Shown piece by piece: positions 1 through 9,379 of a stretch of DNA of 64,000 nt; within the stretch, counting starts at the first letter, position 1, and each line of letters begins with the position of its first letter. The notes below the pieces were generated by a model that worked only from the letters and a program-made list of their open reading frames with translations, had not been told where the DNA came from and made no database searches. The translations under genes were made by a program, and so were the position numbers. This stretch comes from a virus. The DNA lies in the IMG/VR virus record IMGVR_UViG_3300030202_003452, positions 1 through 64,000 of that record. One strand, written 5' to 3'.

Positions 1-1
1 A

Positions 2-3000
2 AAAACTGTTGACAGTTCCGTCTTAAATAGAATAATTGCTGAAGAGGTTAACGCTAGTGTTTTAAAAGAAGAACCAAAAGGTTCTTTATCAAATAAACTT
101 GGACAACTTTTACAAAACATAACACCAGGTCCTAAACAAGAGGTTGAAAAACAAGTAGAGGATATCATTAACACTTTTTTAGAAGAGATAAAAACTGAGG
201 AAGGTTTAGCAAAATACATTACCGACTGGGGTAATGCAAATAAAAAAAGAACAATAAATAATAAAGAGGTATCCTATGAGGATTGGAAAGCAGCATATCT
301 TGAGGCAGCACAAAACTTAAAGGTAGATAACCTTCAAAGAACAACGACGGCACTTAAAAATTTTATCAAACAAGAGGGTGAAAACTTTGACATACCCGAC
401 GAAGATGTCACAGATGAGGAAACAGGGATAGTTACACAATTAAAATTAGATTTTGAGGATGCCGCTAGTGCAGCACTAGCACCAGTACAAGCACCAAGCG
501 AACAAGAAGTTGAGGCTGTGATTGCTGAACTGACACCACCAGAGGAAAAGGCCTTAAGCGATTTTGCAAGAGAATTCATTGAAAAAGGTGGTAAAGAATT
601 ATTAGAAGAAGAGGTGGACATACCAACAAAAGAGGCAGCGTACGGATTCTTTAGAGGAGTCCAGCAGTTCGCCACCGGCCAGGTATCTGATGAACTCACG
701 GACTTTGAAAGGGGAGAGAGTTTTTTCAATAAAAAGCAATCAAAATTAGCATGGGAAATTGTATCTGATAAATCATTTGATCAGAATAGAGAACCTTTTA
801 TTAATGCTATCAGTGAAAAACCCAAAATTGCATACAATTATTTTAACGCAGTAATTTTTGGAAACCCAATTACAACTGGCACAGAATTAGATCGTGCTGT
901 TAGAAGCCTTCCACTCCAACGACCAGCGGATGATGTTGAAGTGATTGATGATGAGTTCCAAGACCTTAAACCAGCAGAGAGAGATCAAGCAACTATCAAA
1001 GCGAGACTTGAACCCGCAAAGAACTTTTTTGAGGGCGACAAGAGTTTCATGAGAGTAAACTTGCTAAGGGATCAAGGAGATTTATTGCGCAATCTTATTG
1101 TTGCTCTTGGTCAAATTATGACCGGAGACTTTAATGATGGTGAACGACAGGCGTTGACTGATTTTGTTGAGGTTCCCGCCGAAGAGCAGCCTACTCAACT
1201 ACCAGAGGAAGAAGCACCAGCAGATCCAGAGGCACCCCTCCAAGAACAAAATTTTAGTAGAGCGCCAAGGTTACAAAGGTTGATGCGTAAATTACGTGGA
1301 AACATTGAAGCAAAAGATATACCAATCGGCCCAAAAGGAATCCGAATTACAAAAGGTGAGATTCAATCAATTAGAGATCTTTTAGTCGAACTGAGTAAGT
1401 TGGCCAAGCAATATGAAAAGTATGCAACAAGAACGCATATTAACTCTAGTTTTGATGGAACAAAATTAAAGGAATTATTTAACGAAAGACTTCAGAGTGT
1501 TCAAAAGCATATTGCTAGAATAGTTGCAATTATTGCAAAGGTTATAGAGGCTGAATTTGAAAAACTAGCAGCCCAAGAAGAAGTTCCAGAGTCAGGTGAG
1601 CAGTTACAAGAACAAGATGCTCGCGCTAGAAAAGAAAAGGTGGAATTAGTAAAAAGGACCTATAATGAACTGTACAAATTATATAATAATTCTCTGAAAG
1701 TTCATTTAGGGGATGACTTCAATTTTCCAAAAGCACAACAGACAGCCACAAACATGATTGATATTATTAATGATAGTGGTATTGTTTCCTTTTTCCCTAG
1801 AATTTCAAGATTTGATGCAGCAACAGGCCGGGTAATAACACTTGAGGATGCATACAAAAGAATAAATGAGTTGATCAATGATCTTTCTAGAACTGTTGCG
1901 AATATTTTCCTCAACGTTAGAGATGGAGAGATTGAAGTTCCAAACATGCAAGATACAATTGATAAATTAGTTGAAATTTCAAACGCGATTGAGACTCATT
2001 ATGGAGTGAAGTCCATGGTTCGTGGACAAGACATACAGATGATAGATCCGGAGGCGGAACCAAGTATTAACCCTGAATATCCAGAAGTTGAGGTGGAGTT
2101 GATTGACACTGATGGAGATGGAATTCCAGATACTCAACGACAAATAATGGGTCCATATTCAACAGATCCAGATCAAGACTTTGGATTACCAGTACCTGGT
2201 GCTGATTTTACCCTCAACACGAGCCAAGTGATAAAACGCTTAGCAAGACCTGAAACAGGATTAGAAAGATCTGGGATTAAAAAAATAATTAGAAGTTTCA
2301 CCCCAGAGAAATTTCAAGAGATCATATCCACAAATGAACTTTTGAGTGAAAAAAGTGACGAATATTATGCTGCGTTTATTGCTCTTATGATTTTTATGGC
2401 ACAAGAAAAAGGTCGTTTAGTTAAAGAGGATGCAGAAGACACTAGTCCCGCTGTTGGAGATGATACTTTGAGTGATGAGGGGGCAACATTGCCACGATCA
2501 GTCGCCACAAAATACACGCGACTTTTTAACAAAATTCAAGGGAATAATCAAGATGTTGCAAGTGGCGAGTTAGTTTATCAAGCCATGGCAAATTTAAAAC
2601 AAGCACTCGACAACCCTACGTTATATAAAAAAGTTTTACAAAATTTAAAGGATTTTGCCGCACTTGCATTTTCAGACAAAAAAATTATTTTTAAATTAAA
2701 AAATGAAATTACAAATTCTATCAAACGCTTGGCAAAAAGTAAAACCAGAAGCAATACTGGTACCAAAAAACCACAAGATGGCAGTTCAGCACAAAGCCAG
2801 GATTTAGATTTTGAAACGGGAGAGGGTACTTATTCAACAGGACAAATGGGCACCGGTAAACCGACAGACTTCAGCCCTGATCCATCCAAAAGAGCAACCC
2901 CCGGAGAAAGAAAAACATTTAGTGGCCCAACAGGCTATACTGGCTCAGCATTTGAAAAAACACCTCCTCGCCGCCTTAGAGGCTCTCGGCCCCTAGGAGG

Positions 3001-3130
3001 AAAGAAACCTAAAAGACCATCTCGCGATTTTATCGACTCAAAGGAGGCTGAGGATTTCTTCTCTCGGAAATTACAAGAACAACTAATCAAAAAACTTATT
3101 CCCATTGTGGAATCTATCCTAAAGGACTGA
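2..3130 (+). CDS. Large phage protein of unknown function (5' end missing)
   Basis: The frame is open from base 2 with no stop, so the gene enters from the left edge; the GTG at 518 is an internal codon. About 1042 residues are visible. I do not recognise the family. The protein is hydrophilic and mostly helical in character, with an acidic Pro/Glu linker near visible residues 390-415, long charged helices around 440-545, and a DTDGDGIPDT stretch near 702 that resembles a thrombospondin type 3 or EF-hand-like calcium loop. The end is basic and Ser/Gly/Pro rich, then a short amphipathic helix (LIKKLIPIVESILKD). No signal peptide or membrane segment is visible in the part present. Its TGA ends one base before the phoH ATG, so the two genes are probably co-transcribed. 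A virion or prohead-associated role is possible but unsupported. Confidence 0.75.
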   Translation, partial: KTVDSSVLNRIIAEEVNASVLKEEPKGSLSNKLGQLLQNITPGPKQEVEKQVEDIINTFLEEIKTEEGLAKYITDWGNANKKRTINNKEVSYEDWKAAYLEAAQNLKVDNLQRTTTALKNFIKQEGENFDIPDEDVTDEETGIVTQLKLDFEDAASAALAPVQAPSEQEVEAVIAELTPPEEKALSDFAREFIEKGGKELLEEEVDIPTKEAAYGFFRGVQQFATGQVSDELTDFERGESFFNKKQSKLAWEIVSDKSFDQNREPFINAISEKPKIAYNYFNAVIFGNPITTGTELDRAVRSLPLQRPADDVEVIDDEFQDLKPAERDQATIKARLEPAKNFFEGDKSFMRVNLLRDQGDLLRNLIVALGQIMTGDFNDGERQALTDFVEVPAEEQPTQLPEEEAPADPEAPLQEQNFSRAPRLQRLMRKLRGNIEAKDIPIGPKGIRITKGEIQSIRDLLVELSKLAKQYEKYATRTHINSSFDGTKLKELFNERLQSVQKHIARIVAIIAKVIEAEFEKLAAQEEVPESGEQLQEQDARARKEKVELVKRTYNELYKLYNNSLKVHLGDDFNFPKAQQTATNMIDIINDSGIVSFFPRISRFDAATGRVITLEDAYKRINELINDLSRTVANIFLNVRDGEIEVPNMQDTIDKLVEISNAIETHYGVKSMVRGQDIQMIDPEAEPSINPEYPEVEVELIDTDGDGIPDTQRQIMGPYSTDPDQDFGLPVPGADFTLNTSQVIKRLARPETGLERSGIKKIIRSFTPEKFQEIISTNELLSEKSDEYYAAFIALMIFMAQEKGRLVKEDAEDTSPAVGDDTLSDEGATLPRSVATKYTRLFNKIQGNNQDVASGELVYQAMANLKQALDNPTLYKKVLQNLKDFAALAFSDKKIIFKLKNEITNSIKRLAKSKTRSNTGTKKPQDGSSAQSQDLDFETGEGTYSTGQMGTGKPTDFSPDPSKRATPGERKTFSGPTGYTGSAFEKTPPRRLRGSRPLGGKKPKRPSRDFIDSKEAEDFFSRKLQEQLIKKLIPIVESILKD

Positions 3131-3131
3131 C

Positions 3132-4475
3132 ATGGCTAAAAAAAACATCGTCATTGACACCTCCGTTTTCTTAACGGATGCTCAATGCATCTTTAAATTC
3201 GACAACAACGACATTTTTGTTCCTCTGAAAGTTCTCGAGGAAATTGATAAGCACAAAAAGCGCCAAGACTCTGTTGGTTTTAATGCTAGAAATGCAATCA
3301 AAAACTTTGACATCTTAAGGGCACGAGGATCGCTCTCAAAGGGCGTTAGGCTTGACAAGGGCAAAGGTATCATCCGAGTGATTAAAGCCTCCGAGATCTG
3401 TCTAGAGGAACTCCCACGCGATCTTTCTCATAAGGTAGCAGACCACCTTATCCTTGCCACTGCTTTAACAATACAAGCCGATGCTCCAAAGCGCAAATGT
3501 GTGGTTATGTCAAGAGACATTAACATGAGGGTCATCGCTGATGCTCTTGGTCTACTAACAGAGGACTACAGCATAACACAGGTTGTCGATGATGCTGACA
3601 AAATTTACAATGGCTTCACCAGCGTTTTGGTTGACGATGAAACAATTGACCAGTTTTACAGAGGCGAAGACATTGTTATTGAACCTGAGGTTCTGCAGGA
3701 ACAAAAAATAACTTTGCACCCTCATGAGTTTGTGATGCTTGTGTCTCTGGCAAACGAAAAGAAGACTGCACTAGCAAGATACGAGGACCCAATCAATCCA
3801 CTGTTGCACATTTACGATAACAAGGAAGAATTATCCTTTAATGTTCATCCAAGGAACAAGGAGCAATCATTTTCTTTTGATCTTCTGTTTGACCCAGAGA
3901 TACCCCTTGTCTCCCTAATAGGTCGTGCTGGTTCCGGTAAGACACTCATGGCCATTGCAGCAGGCATGGAACAGGTTTTAGGTCACGGCGAGAGAGTTTA
4001 TGATCGTTTGATTATCTCTCGACCAGTTCAGCCTATGGGTAAGGACATCGGTTTCCTCCCAGGGACAATGGAAGAAAAGATGCTTCCTTGGCTTAAGCCG
4101 ATTGAAGATAACATTCGTTATGCAATTGGCGACAACAATGTTAAACTTAAAGAATACATGGATATTGGTAAACTTGAAGTGGAGGCTTTAACTTACATCC
4201 GTGGTAGATCAATCTCAAACTCCTTTGTTATTATTGACGAAGCACAGAACTTAACTGCACACGAAGTAAAAACAATTATTACAAGAATTGGCGAGAACAC
4301 GAAAATTGTTTTAACCGGAGATATAGAACAGATAGATAACGTTTATACAAATGAGACAAGCAATGGTTTAGCATACGCAGTAGAAAAATTTAAAAATTCT
4401 GAACTATCGGGCCATGTAACGTTTCGCAAGGGTGAACGTAGTAAATTGGCGACTGCCGCTTCTAAATTGCTCTAA
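3132..4475 (+). CDS. phoH: PIN-PhoH family ATPase
   Basis: 447 residues. The N-terminal 140 residues are a PIN-type RNase domain (IVIDTSVFL with Asp9, then conserved acidic residues). The C-terminal half is a PhoH ATPase with Walker A GRAGSGKT at 264-271, Walker B VIIDEAQN near 366-373 and the sensor-like VLTGDIEQID. This is the PhoH2/YlaK arrangement, in which an RNase is joined to an RNA-helicase-like P-loop ATPase. PhoH genes are common in marine phages; their role in infection is unsettled (phosphate stress and RNA turnover have both been suggested). An AAGGA site lies 5 nt before the ATG. It follows the upstream gene directly and ends just before a sigma-70-like promoter. Confidence 0.95.
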   Translation: MAKKNIVIDTSVFLTDAQCIFKFDNNDIFVPLKVLEEIDKHKKRQDSVGFNARNAIKNFDILRARGSLSKGVRLDKGKGIIRVIKASEICLEELPRDLSHKVADHLILATALTIQADAPKRKCVVMSRDINMRVIADALGLLTEDYSITQVVDDADKIYNGFTSVLVDDETIDQFYRGEDIVIEPEVLQEQKITLHPHEFVMLVSLANEKKTALARYEDPINPLLHIYDNKEELSFNVHPRNKEQSFSFDLLFDPEIPLVSLIGRAGSGKTLMAIAAGMEQVLGHGERVYDRLIISRPVQPMGKDIGFLPGTMEEKMLPWLKPIEDNIRYAIGDNNVKLKEYMDIGKLEVEALTYIRGRSISNSFVIIDEAQNLTAHEVKTIITRIGENTKIVLTGDIEQIDNVYTNETSNGLAYAVEKFKNSELSGHVTFRKGERSKLATAASKLL

Positions 4476-4479
4476 AAAT

Positions 4480-4508
4480 TTGACTAACTTGCCTTTTTAT
4501 GTTATATT
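4480..4508 (+). promoter_or_regulatory. Sigma-70-like promoter for the metallopeptidase gene
   Basis: TTGACT (4480-4485), 17-bp spacer, TATATT (4503-4508), with a TG one base before the -10 (extended -10). It lies in the gap after phoH, 22 nt before the ATG at 4530. It begins TTGACTAACTTG, as does the promoter at 18118. Confidence 0.7.
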
Positions 4509-4529
4509 AGTTATAAGTTGGAGATAATT

Positions 4530-5192
4530 ATGTGGATAAAAGAATCTGCCAGAAGAGGGAGCAAGTTAAAAGATATGTATTCTTTAAGTGGTGTTGACGT
4601 TTTCATTAAAGATAAACTTCCAGAACATATTGACCCAGAGTTTGTGTTTAAATATATTTCAAGTCTTTTGCCTTCCCATGTCATTGATGGGGTGGACATA
4701 ATTTACATTGGAGAATTCCCAAGGTTTAAGAAAGATGGAATAAATGCTTACTTTGAAGACGGTGCAATTTATGTATCAAACGAGCAAGACGATGATCGTG
4801 ATATGATTGATGACATTATTCACGAAATTGCACATGCTAGTGAAGAACTGCATATGGATGAAATTTATATTAAGTCATTCATACGTGAGTTTAAGGCAAA
4901 AAGAAAAAACCTCGCAATGCGACTTGAAGACATATCTGACGTACCTGATGATTTCTTAACAAGAATAGAGTACAGCAAGGATATTGATAATTATCTTCAT
5001 AAAGAGGTTGGTTATGATATTGTAAATCAATTGTGTGTTGGTATCTTTCCTTCTGCTTATGCTGCAACTTCTATTCGTGAATACTTTGCCCGTGGATTCG
5101 AAGAATATTTCATCGGAGACAGAGAAAATTTAAAAAATACTTGCCCAATCCTTTATTACGTGTTACATTCATTAATATCCACGGAGGACTAA
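4530..5192 (+). CDS. HExxH zinc metallopeptidase-like protein
   Basis: 220 residues from the ATG at 4530, chosen because GGAG sits at 4520-4523; the upstream in-frame TTG at 4518 overlaps that site. HEIAH at residues 98-102 is the zinc-binding and catalytic motif of zincins. A downstream SIREYFARGFEEYF segment (Glu184) fits the third zinc ligand of gluzincins and recalls the anthrax lethal factor-like peptidase family. There is no signal peptide, so it should act in the host cytoplasm. The substrate is unknown; a host protein or a phage precursor are both possible. It has its own promoter and overlaps the next gene by one base (TAATG), suggesting translational coupling with the Cas4-like nuclease. 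Confidence 0.75.
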   Translation: MWIKESARRGSKLKDMYSLSGVDVFIKDKLPEHIDPEFVFKYISSLLPSHVIDGVDIIYIGEFPRFKKDGINAYFEDGAIYVSNEQDDDRDMIDDIIHEIAHASEELHMDEIYIKSFIREFKAKRKNLAMRLEDISDVPDDFLTRIEYSKDIDNYLHKEVGYDIVNQLCVGIFPSAYAATSIREYFARGFEEYFIGDRENLKNTCPILYYVLHSLISTED

Positions 5193-5974
5193 TGACTAAA
5201 AAACACATTTCATACTCAGAATTGAAGACCTGGGCCGAGTGCCCATGGAAACATAATCTGATGTACTTACAGGGCATCAAGGGCTTTACAGGCAACCTTT
5301 ACACTGCGTTTGGGACAGCAATACATAGTGTGTGCGAGAACATAGCAAAAGGGCTTTTGACAGAAGATGCAGACCGCGAAGACTTTTTTGATGAAACTTT
5401 TGATCAAGAACTTGAGAAACTTGAATTGGATGAGGAAGTTCAAGAAGTGGCACTCAAAGAGTTTAGAAGAAATGCAAGACTTATAATGCCACTTGTTTTT
5501 CCTCAATTAGAAGAACACTTCCCAGGCTATGAGGTCTACTCGACAGAGGAGATGTTGTATCAACAGATTGAAGAACTTGATTATGATTGGAACCTCAAGG
5601 GATTTATTGACCTTGTAATCAAGACACCAGATGATAAATACCACATCATTGACTGGAAGACCTGCTCTTGGGGCTGGAACATGGAGAAGAAACAAAGCAC
5701 ACTGGTGACATACCAGTTAACTCTTTACAAAAAGTTTTTCTGTGAGAAGCACAAAATAGACCCAAAAATGGTTGAGACCTACTTTGGCCTTCTTAAGAGA
5801 ACTGCGAAAAAAGATAATGTTGAGATCTTTCGTGTGACATCTGGTCCTCGCAAGACCAAGAGTGCAACCAAACTTCTTACTGATGGCTGTAGGTCCGTTA
5901 AGGCCGGCCTTAAGATAAAAAACAGAAAAAACTGTAGATACTGTGAATTTAAAAATACAGAACATTGTCCTTAA
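5192..5974 (+). CDS. Cas4/RecB-like PD-(D/E)XK exonuclease with Fe-S cluster motif
   Basis: 260 residues from the ATG at 5192, placed 4 nt after GGAGG; an upstream in-frame ATG at 5141 lies inside the previous gene and has no such site. SYSELKTWAECPW begins the domain, His45 lies in FGTAIH, and GFIDLVIK with HIIDWKT gives the Asp140, Asp154 and Lys156 metal and catalytic set. Cys17 with Cys248, Cys251 and Cys259 reproduces the one-plus-three cysteine pattern that holds a 4Fe-4S cluster in Cas4 and AddB. Such phage enzymes process DNA ends in recombination or host DNA degradation. There is no CRISPR array or Cas1 nearby, so a phage nuclease role is more likely than spacer acquisition. Confidence 0.9.
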   Translation: MTKKHISYSELKTWAECPWKHNLMYLQGIKGFTGNLYTAFGTAIHSVCENIAKGLLTEDADREDFFDETFDQELEKLELDEEVQEVALKEFRRNARLIMPLVFPQLEEHFPGYEVYSTEEMLYQQIEELDYDWNLKGFIDLVIKTPDDKYHIIDWKTCSWGWNMEKKQSTLVTYQLTLYKKFFCEKHKIDPKMVETYFGLLKRTAKKDNVEIFRVTSGPRKTKSATKLLTDGCRSVKAGLKIKNRKNCRYCEFKNTEHCP

Positions 5975-6000
5975 AAAATAAAAAAAAATCATTTTTTTTC

Positions 6001-6029
6001 TTGACAACTCTCCTTGATGGTGTTATATT
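6001..6029 (+). promoter_or_regulatory. Sigma-70-like promoter of the glycan island
   Basis: Consensus TTGACA (6001-6006), 17-bp spacer, TATATT (6024-6029) preceded by TG-T (extended -10). The expected start near 6036 leaves a leader of about 17 nt that still contains AAGGA (6042-6046) before the ATG at 6053. The -10 sits in the loop of the hairpin at 6011-6046. Confidence 0.75.
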
Positions 6030-6052
6030 AAAGACATCATCAAGGATTTTTT
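6011..6052 (+). terminator. Rho-independent terminator overlapping the island promoter
   Basis: TCCTTGATGGTG (6011-6022) pairs with CATCATCAAGGA (6035-6046), 12 bp with one G-U pair and a 12-nt loop, followed by six T (6047-6052). RNA coming from the Cas4-like gene would fold into a terminator here. Transcripts starting at the embedded promoter contain only the right arm and would not. Confidence 0.7.
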
Positions 6053-7315
6053 ATGAAAAAACTAAAAGTATTAACGTTAAGTGATCATCCACTATCTCCT
6101 TCGGGGGTCGGCACCCAAACCCGCTATATTTGTGAGGCCTTACTTAACAGTGGCAAATTTGAAGTCATTTCTTTGGGCGGCGCCATGAAACACCATAATT
6201 ATGACCCAATAAGTGTTGATCCGTATGGAAATGATTGGCGCATCATTCCTGTTGACGGATACGGTACTCAAGAAATGGTTCGTTCGATTGTTCGTAATGA
6301 ACGACCAGATTTTGTTTGGATTATGACCGACCCCCGATTTTGGGATTGGCTGTGGGCTATTGAGAACGAGATTCGTCCTCTTTGCCCTATTGTTTATTAT
6401 CACGTTTGGGATAATTACCCCTATCCTCACTTTAATAAAAAGTTTTACGAGTCAAATGATCGTATTGCTTGTATTTCAAAGGTTTCTCATGATATTGTGA
6501 AGACTGTTGCGCCAAATGTGCCGTCAAAGTATATTCCTCACGCTGTAAATGCACAATATTTCCAACCTTTGAACAGAGCCGAACGTCGAGAGTTAAGGAA
6601 AGCCAACTTCGTACCAGATGATGTCGATAAATTTGTTGTTTTCTGGAACAATAGAAACGCTAGAAGAAAACAGTCTGGAACACTAATTTGGTGGTTCAAA
6701 GAATGGCTTGATAAGAATAATTTACATGATAAAGCCCAGTTGATCATGCATACGGACCCTAAAGACGTTCACGGGCAGGACTTGAATCATCTTATTGAAC
6801 ACTTGTGTTTAGATAACCGAGAGGTCTTGCTATCAGTTAACAAAGTATCCTTGGAACAAATGAGCACGTTTTATAACTTGGCCGATGTTACAATCAATAT
6901 TTCAGATGCTGAAGGGTTTGGTCTCTCCACTCTAGAATCTCTTGCATGCGGTACTCCAATTATTGTTAATAAAACCGGAGGTCTTCAAGAGCAAGTCAAG
7001 GGTAAAAAGCACATTTATGGAGTTGGAATTGAACCAGCATCAAAGTGTGTAATAGGGTCACAGCAGGTACCATATATTTATGAAGATCGTATTGCTCAAA
7101 AAGATTTTGATAGGGCCTTGAGTAAGATGTATAACATGCCGGCTTCTAAGAGGCATGAAATTGGAATGAAAGGGTATCAGCATGTAAGTAACAATTACAA
7201 CTTTCAAACCTTTCAGGATAATTGGGTAAACTATATGTTGCAAATTCATGAAGAAGAGGGTTCTTGGGATACAAGAGTCGGATATTCTAGCATCACTTTT
7301 AAGGAGGTAGCGTGA
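6053..7315 (+). CDS. GT4-type glycosyltransferase
   Basis: 420 residues, GT-B fold. The N-terminus (VLTLSDHPLSPSGVGTQTRY) is the usual glycine-containing acceptor-side loop. The C-terminal domain has the EX7E motif (EGFGLSTLE, Glu287 and Glu295) followed by CGTPIIVNKTGG, which binds the nucleotide-sugar donor in GT4 enzymes. It is a retaining transferase by family; donor and acceptor cannot be told. It is the first gene of the glycan island, with its start 6 nt after AAGGA. Its stop overlaps the GTG start of the next gene (GTGA). Confidence 0.9.
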   Translation: MKKLKVLTLSDHPLSPSGVGTQTRYICEALLNSGKFEVISLGGAMKHHNYDPISVDPYGNDWRIIPVDGYGTQEMVRSIVRNERPDFVWIMTDPRFWDWLWAIENEIRPLCPIVYYHVWDNYPYPHFNKKFYESNDRIACISKVSHDIVKTVAPNVPSKYIPHAVNAQYFQPLNRAERRELRKANFVPDDVDKFVVFWNNRNARRKQSGTLIWWFKEWLDKNNLHDKAQLIMHTDPKDVHGQDLNHLIEHLCLDNREVLLSVNKVSLEQMSTFYNLADVTINISDAEGFGLSTLESLACGTPIIVNKTGGLQEQVKGKKHIYGVGIEPASKCVIGSQQVPYIYEDRIAQKDFDRALSKMYNMPASKRHEIGMKGYQHVSNNYNFQTFQDNWVNYMLQIHEEEGSWDTRVGYSSITFKEVA

Positions 7316-8556
7316 AAAAGAAAATTTTTGTAAGAGCACCAGTTCTGTCCCAGAGTGGTTATGGAGAACAGTCCAGATTTGCTCTTCGCGCTTTGCGTTC
7401 TAGAGAGGATTTGTTTGAAATTTATGTTTCTCCAATCCCATGGGGCAAAACCGGCTGGGTTTGGGAAGACAATGAATTTCGTCAGTGGATGGATTCTAGA
7501 ATTGTAGAAACTCAGTTGTTAATCCAACAGCAGCAAATGAACCCTGATCTTTCATTACAGATAACAATACCAAATGAATTTCAGAAAATTGCACCTGAGA
7601 ATATTGGGTTTACTGCTGGAATTGAAACAACGAGCGTGGCACCCCAATGGCTTCAGCAAGGCAACATAATGGATAAAATCCTGGTTGTTTCTACACATGC
7701 CAAAGAGACGTATGAAAACACAGTTTTTCAAGCAAAAAATCAACAAACAGGGGATGTGTTTCCTTACAGGTTGGAAACTCCGCTTGAAGTAGTATGGGAA
7801 AACACGCCAAGAAAAGAACCAGAAGCCATACCGGGCTTTGAATTGCCATATACAAATAATATGTTAATGGTGTCTCAATTTTCTCCGCGAAAAAACTTTG
7901 TTAATTCATTGCGATGGTGGGTCGAAGAGTTTAAAGACGAAGAGGTTGGTCTAGTTGTTAAGACTAACACTGCTGGAAATTCTAGAATGGATCTAGAAGC
8001 AACAGAAAATATGTTAAAACAGATATTGAGCACCCACCCAGATAGGAAGTGTAAAGTTCATCTTCTTCACGGAGACCTTTCTGCCGGTCAAATGACATGG
8101 TTATACAATCATAACAAAATTGGCGCACTGGTCAATATTGCTCATGGCGAAGGCTTTGGTCTTCCAATGTTTGAGGCTGCTCGTGAAGGCATGCCAATTG
8201 TTACTGTTGGTTGGTCTGGACAAATGGACTTCTTACATCATGATGGAAAAAATTATTTTGAAGAGGTTGATTTTACTCTTGAACCAGTATCTCAACAAGC
8301 CGTCTGGGATGGCGTAATTCAAGCCGATTCCATGTGGGCCTATGCTGACAAGGATTCTTACAAAAACGCGCTTAGAAACGTTTTACGGGACTCTGAGGGT
8401 GCAAAACAAAGAGCGCTTGAACTAAAAGAACTAGTTAACGAAAAATTCAGTGATGAAAACTTGTTTAAAGGATTTGTTGATTCAATTTATGGAGAACAAA
8501 TAGACTTAGATGGTTGGTTATCCGAATTAGAAGGTGATTTAGTTGAGCAAGAATAA
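7312..8556 (+). CDS. GT4-type glycosyltransferase
   Basis: 414 residues, starting at GTG 7312 with AAGGAGG at 7301-7307. The start VRAPVLSQSGYGEQSR resembles the acceptor-side loop of the preceding gene, and the donor site has HGEGFGLPMFE (Glu280 and Glu288) then GMPIVTVGWSG. The two adjacent GT4 genes are probably an old duplication or a matched pair acting in sequence on one glycan. The C-terminal tail is acidic. The gene overlaps the next one by 14 nt. Confidence 0.88.
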   Translation: MKKKIFVRAPVLSQSGYGEQSRFALRALRSREDLFEIYVSPIPWGKTGWVWEDNEFRQWMDSRIVETQLLIQQQQMNPDLSLQITIPNEFQKIAPENIGFTAGIETTSVAPQWLQQGNIMDKILVVSTHAKETYENTVFQAKNQQTGDVFPYRLETPLEVVWENTPRKEPEAIPGFELPYTNNMLMVSQFSPRKNFVNSLRWWVEEFKDEEVGLVVKTNTAGNSRMDLEATENMLKQILSTHPDRKCKVHLLHGDLSAGQMTWLYNHNKIGALVNIAHGEGFGLPMFEAAREGMPIVTVGWSGQMDFLHHDGKNYFEEVDFTLEPVSQQAVWDGVIQADSMWAYADKDSYKNALRNVLRDSEGAKQRALELKELVNEKFSDENLFKGFVDSIYGEQIDLDGWLSELEGDLVEQE

Positions 8557-9379
8557 TATTTTATACATATCAGACTTCTTTTTATCTGATTTAATTGGCG
8601 GTGGCGAACTTAACGATTATGAGTTATGTTCGCTATTGCTCGTTAATAAACTTAAATCTCACGAGGTAACAACAGAGGTATTGAAAAAATATATGGGGCA
8701 TAAAATAATAGTCTCAAACTTTGTTAACTTACCCGTTGGGACAAGAGATCTGCTAGCAGATAATTTTGATTATGTGATTTACGAGCATGATCACAAATAC
8801 TTAAGAAACAGAAACCCTGCTAAATTTAAAGATTTTATAGCACCAAAAAGTCAAATAGTAAATGCTAAATTTTATCAAAACGCCATGGCAGTCTTTTGCC
8901 AATCTTCTTTTCATAAGAGCATAATAGAGAAGAATTTATCAATAAATAATGTCCATAACCTCTCAGGAAACTTATGGTCAGAAGACTCACTATCAATTCT
9001 GGAAATATTGTCAAAAAAAGAAAAAAACAATAGATATTCTATTCTAAATTCTGGTACTTGGCACAAAAACACATCAGAAACATGTTTTTATTGCGAAAAG
9101 AAAGGGTATGAGTACGAATTAATCTCGTCAAAAAACTATAATGAGTTCTTGTCATTGATGAGTAATAATAATAAATTCATATTTTTACCAAAATCTCCTG
9201 AGACTTTATCTAGGGTTGTTGTTGAAGCAAGAATGATGGGTATAAAAACGATCACAAACAAGAACGTTGGTGCTTCCTATGAGCCATGGTTTAAGTTAAG
9301 TGGTTGTGAACTGATAGAGCACATGAGAGGCAAAAGGGTAGAGATACCTAATAGAGTTTTGGAGATATTGAATGGATAA
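8543..9379 (+). CDS. Probable GT-B-like glycosyltransferase
   Basis: 278 residues from TTG 8543, preceded by AAGGTG at 8531-8536; no nearby ATG gives a better start. The N-terminus reads ILYISDFFLSDLIGGGELND, like the first strand and glycine loop of GT-B enzymes, and the C-terminal part (SPETLSRVVVEARMMGIKTI) resembles a degenerate donor site where E...E would lie. It is shorter than the GT4 pair. Context between glycosyltransferases supports the call, but the family is not certain. It overlaps both neighbours (14 nt and 8 nt). Confidence 0.6.
   Translation: MSKNNILYISDFFLSDLIGGGELNDYELCSLLLVNKLKSHEVTTEVLKKYMGHKIIVSNFVNLPVGTRDLLADNFDYVIYEHDHKYLRNRNPAKFKDFIAPKSQIVNAKFYQNAMAVFCQSSFHKSIIEKNLSINNVHNLSGNLWSEDSLSILEILSKKEKNNRYSILNSGTWHKNTSETCFYCEKKGYEYELISSKNYNEFLSLMSNNNKFIFLPKSPETLSRVVVEARMMGIKTITNKNVGASYEPWFKLSGCELIEHMRGKRVEIPNRVLEILNG

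Noticed and set aside
518-520. GTG as the start of the first gene
   Set aside because: The frame is open back to base 2 with similar composition, and no ribosome site precedes the GTG, so the gene is cut by the window edge.
5141-5143. ATG as an upstream start for the Cas4-like nuclease
   Set aside because: The extra 17 residues overlap the metallopeptidase gene and are not like the family; GGAGG points to the ATG at 5192.
5192-5974. CRISPR-linked Cas4
   Set aside because: No repeat-spacer array, Cas1 or Cas2 is present; the gene sits with phage DNA-metabolism genes.
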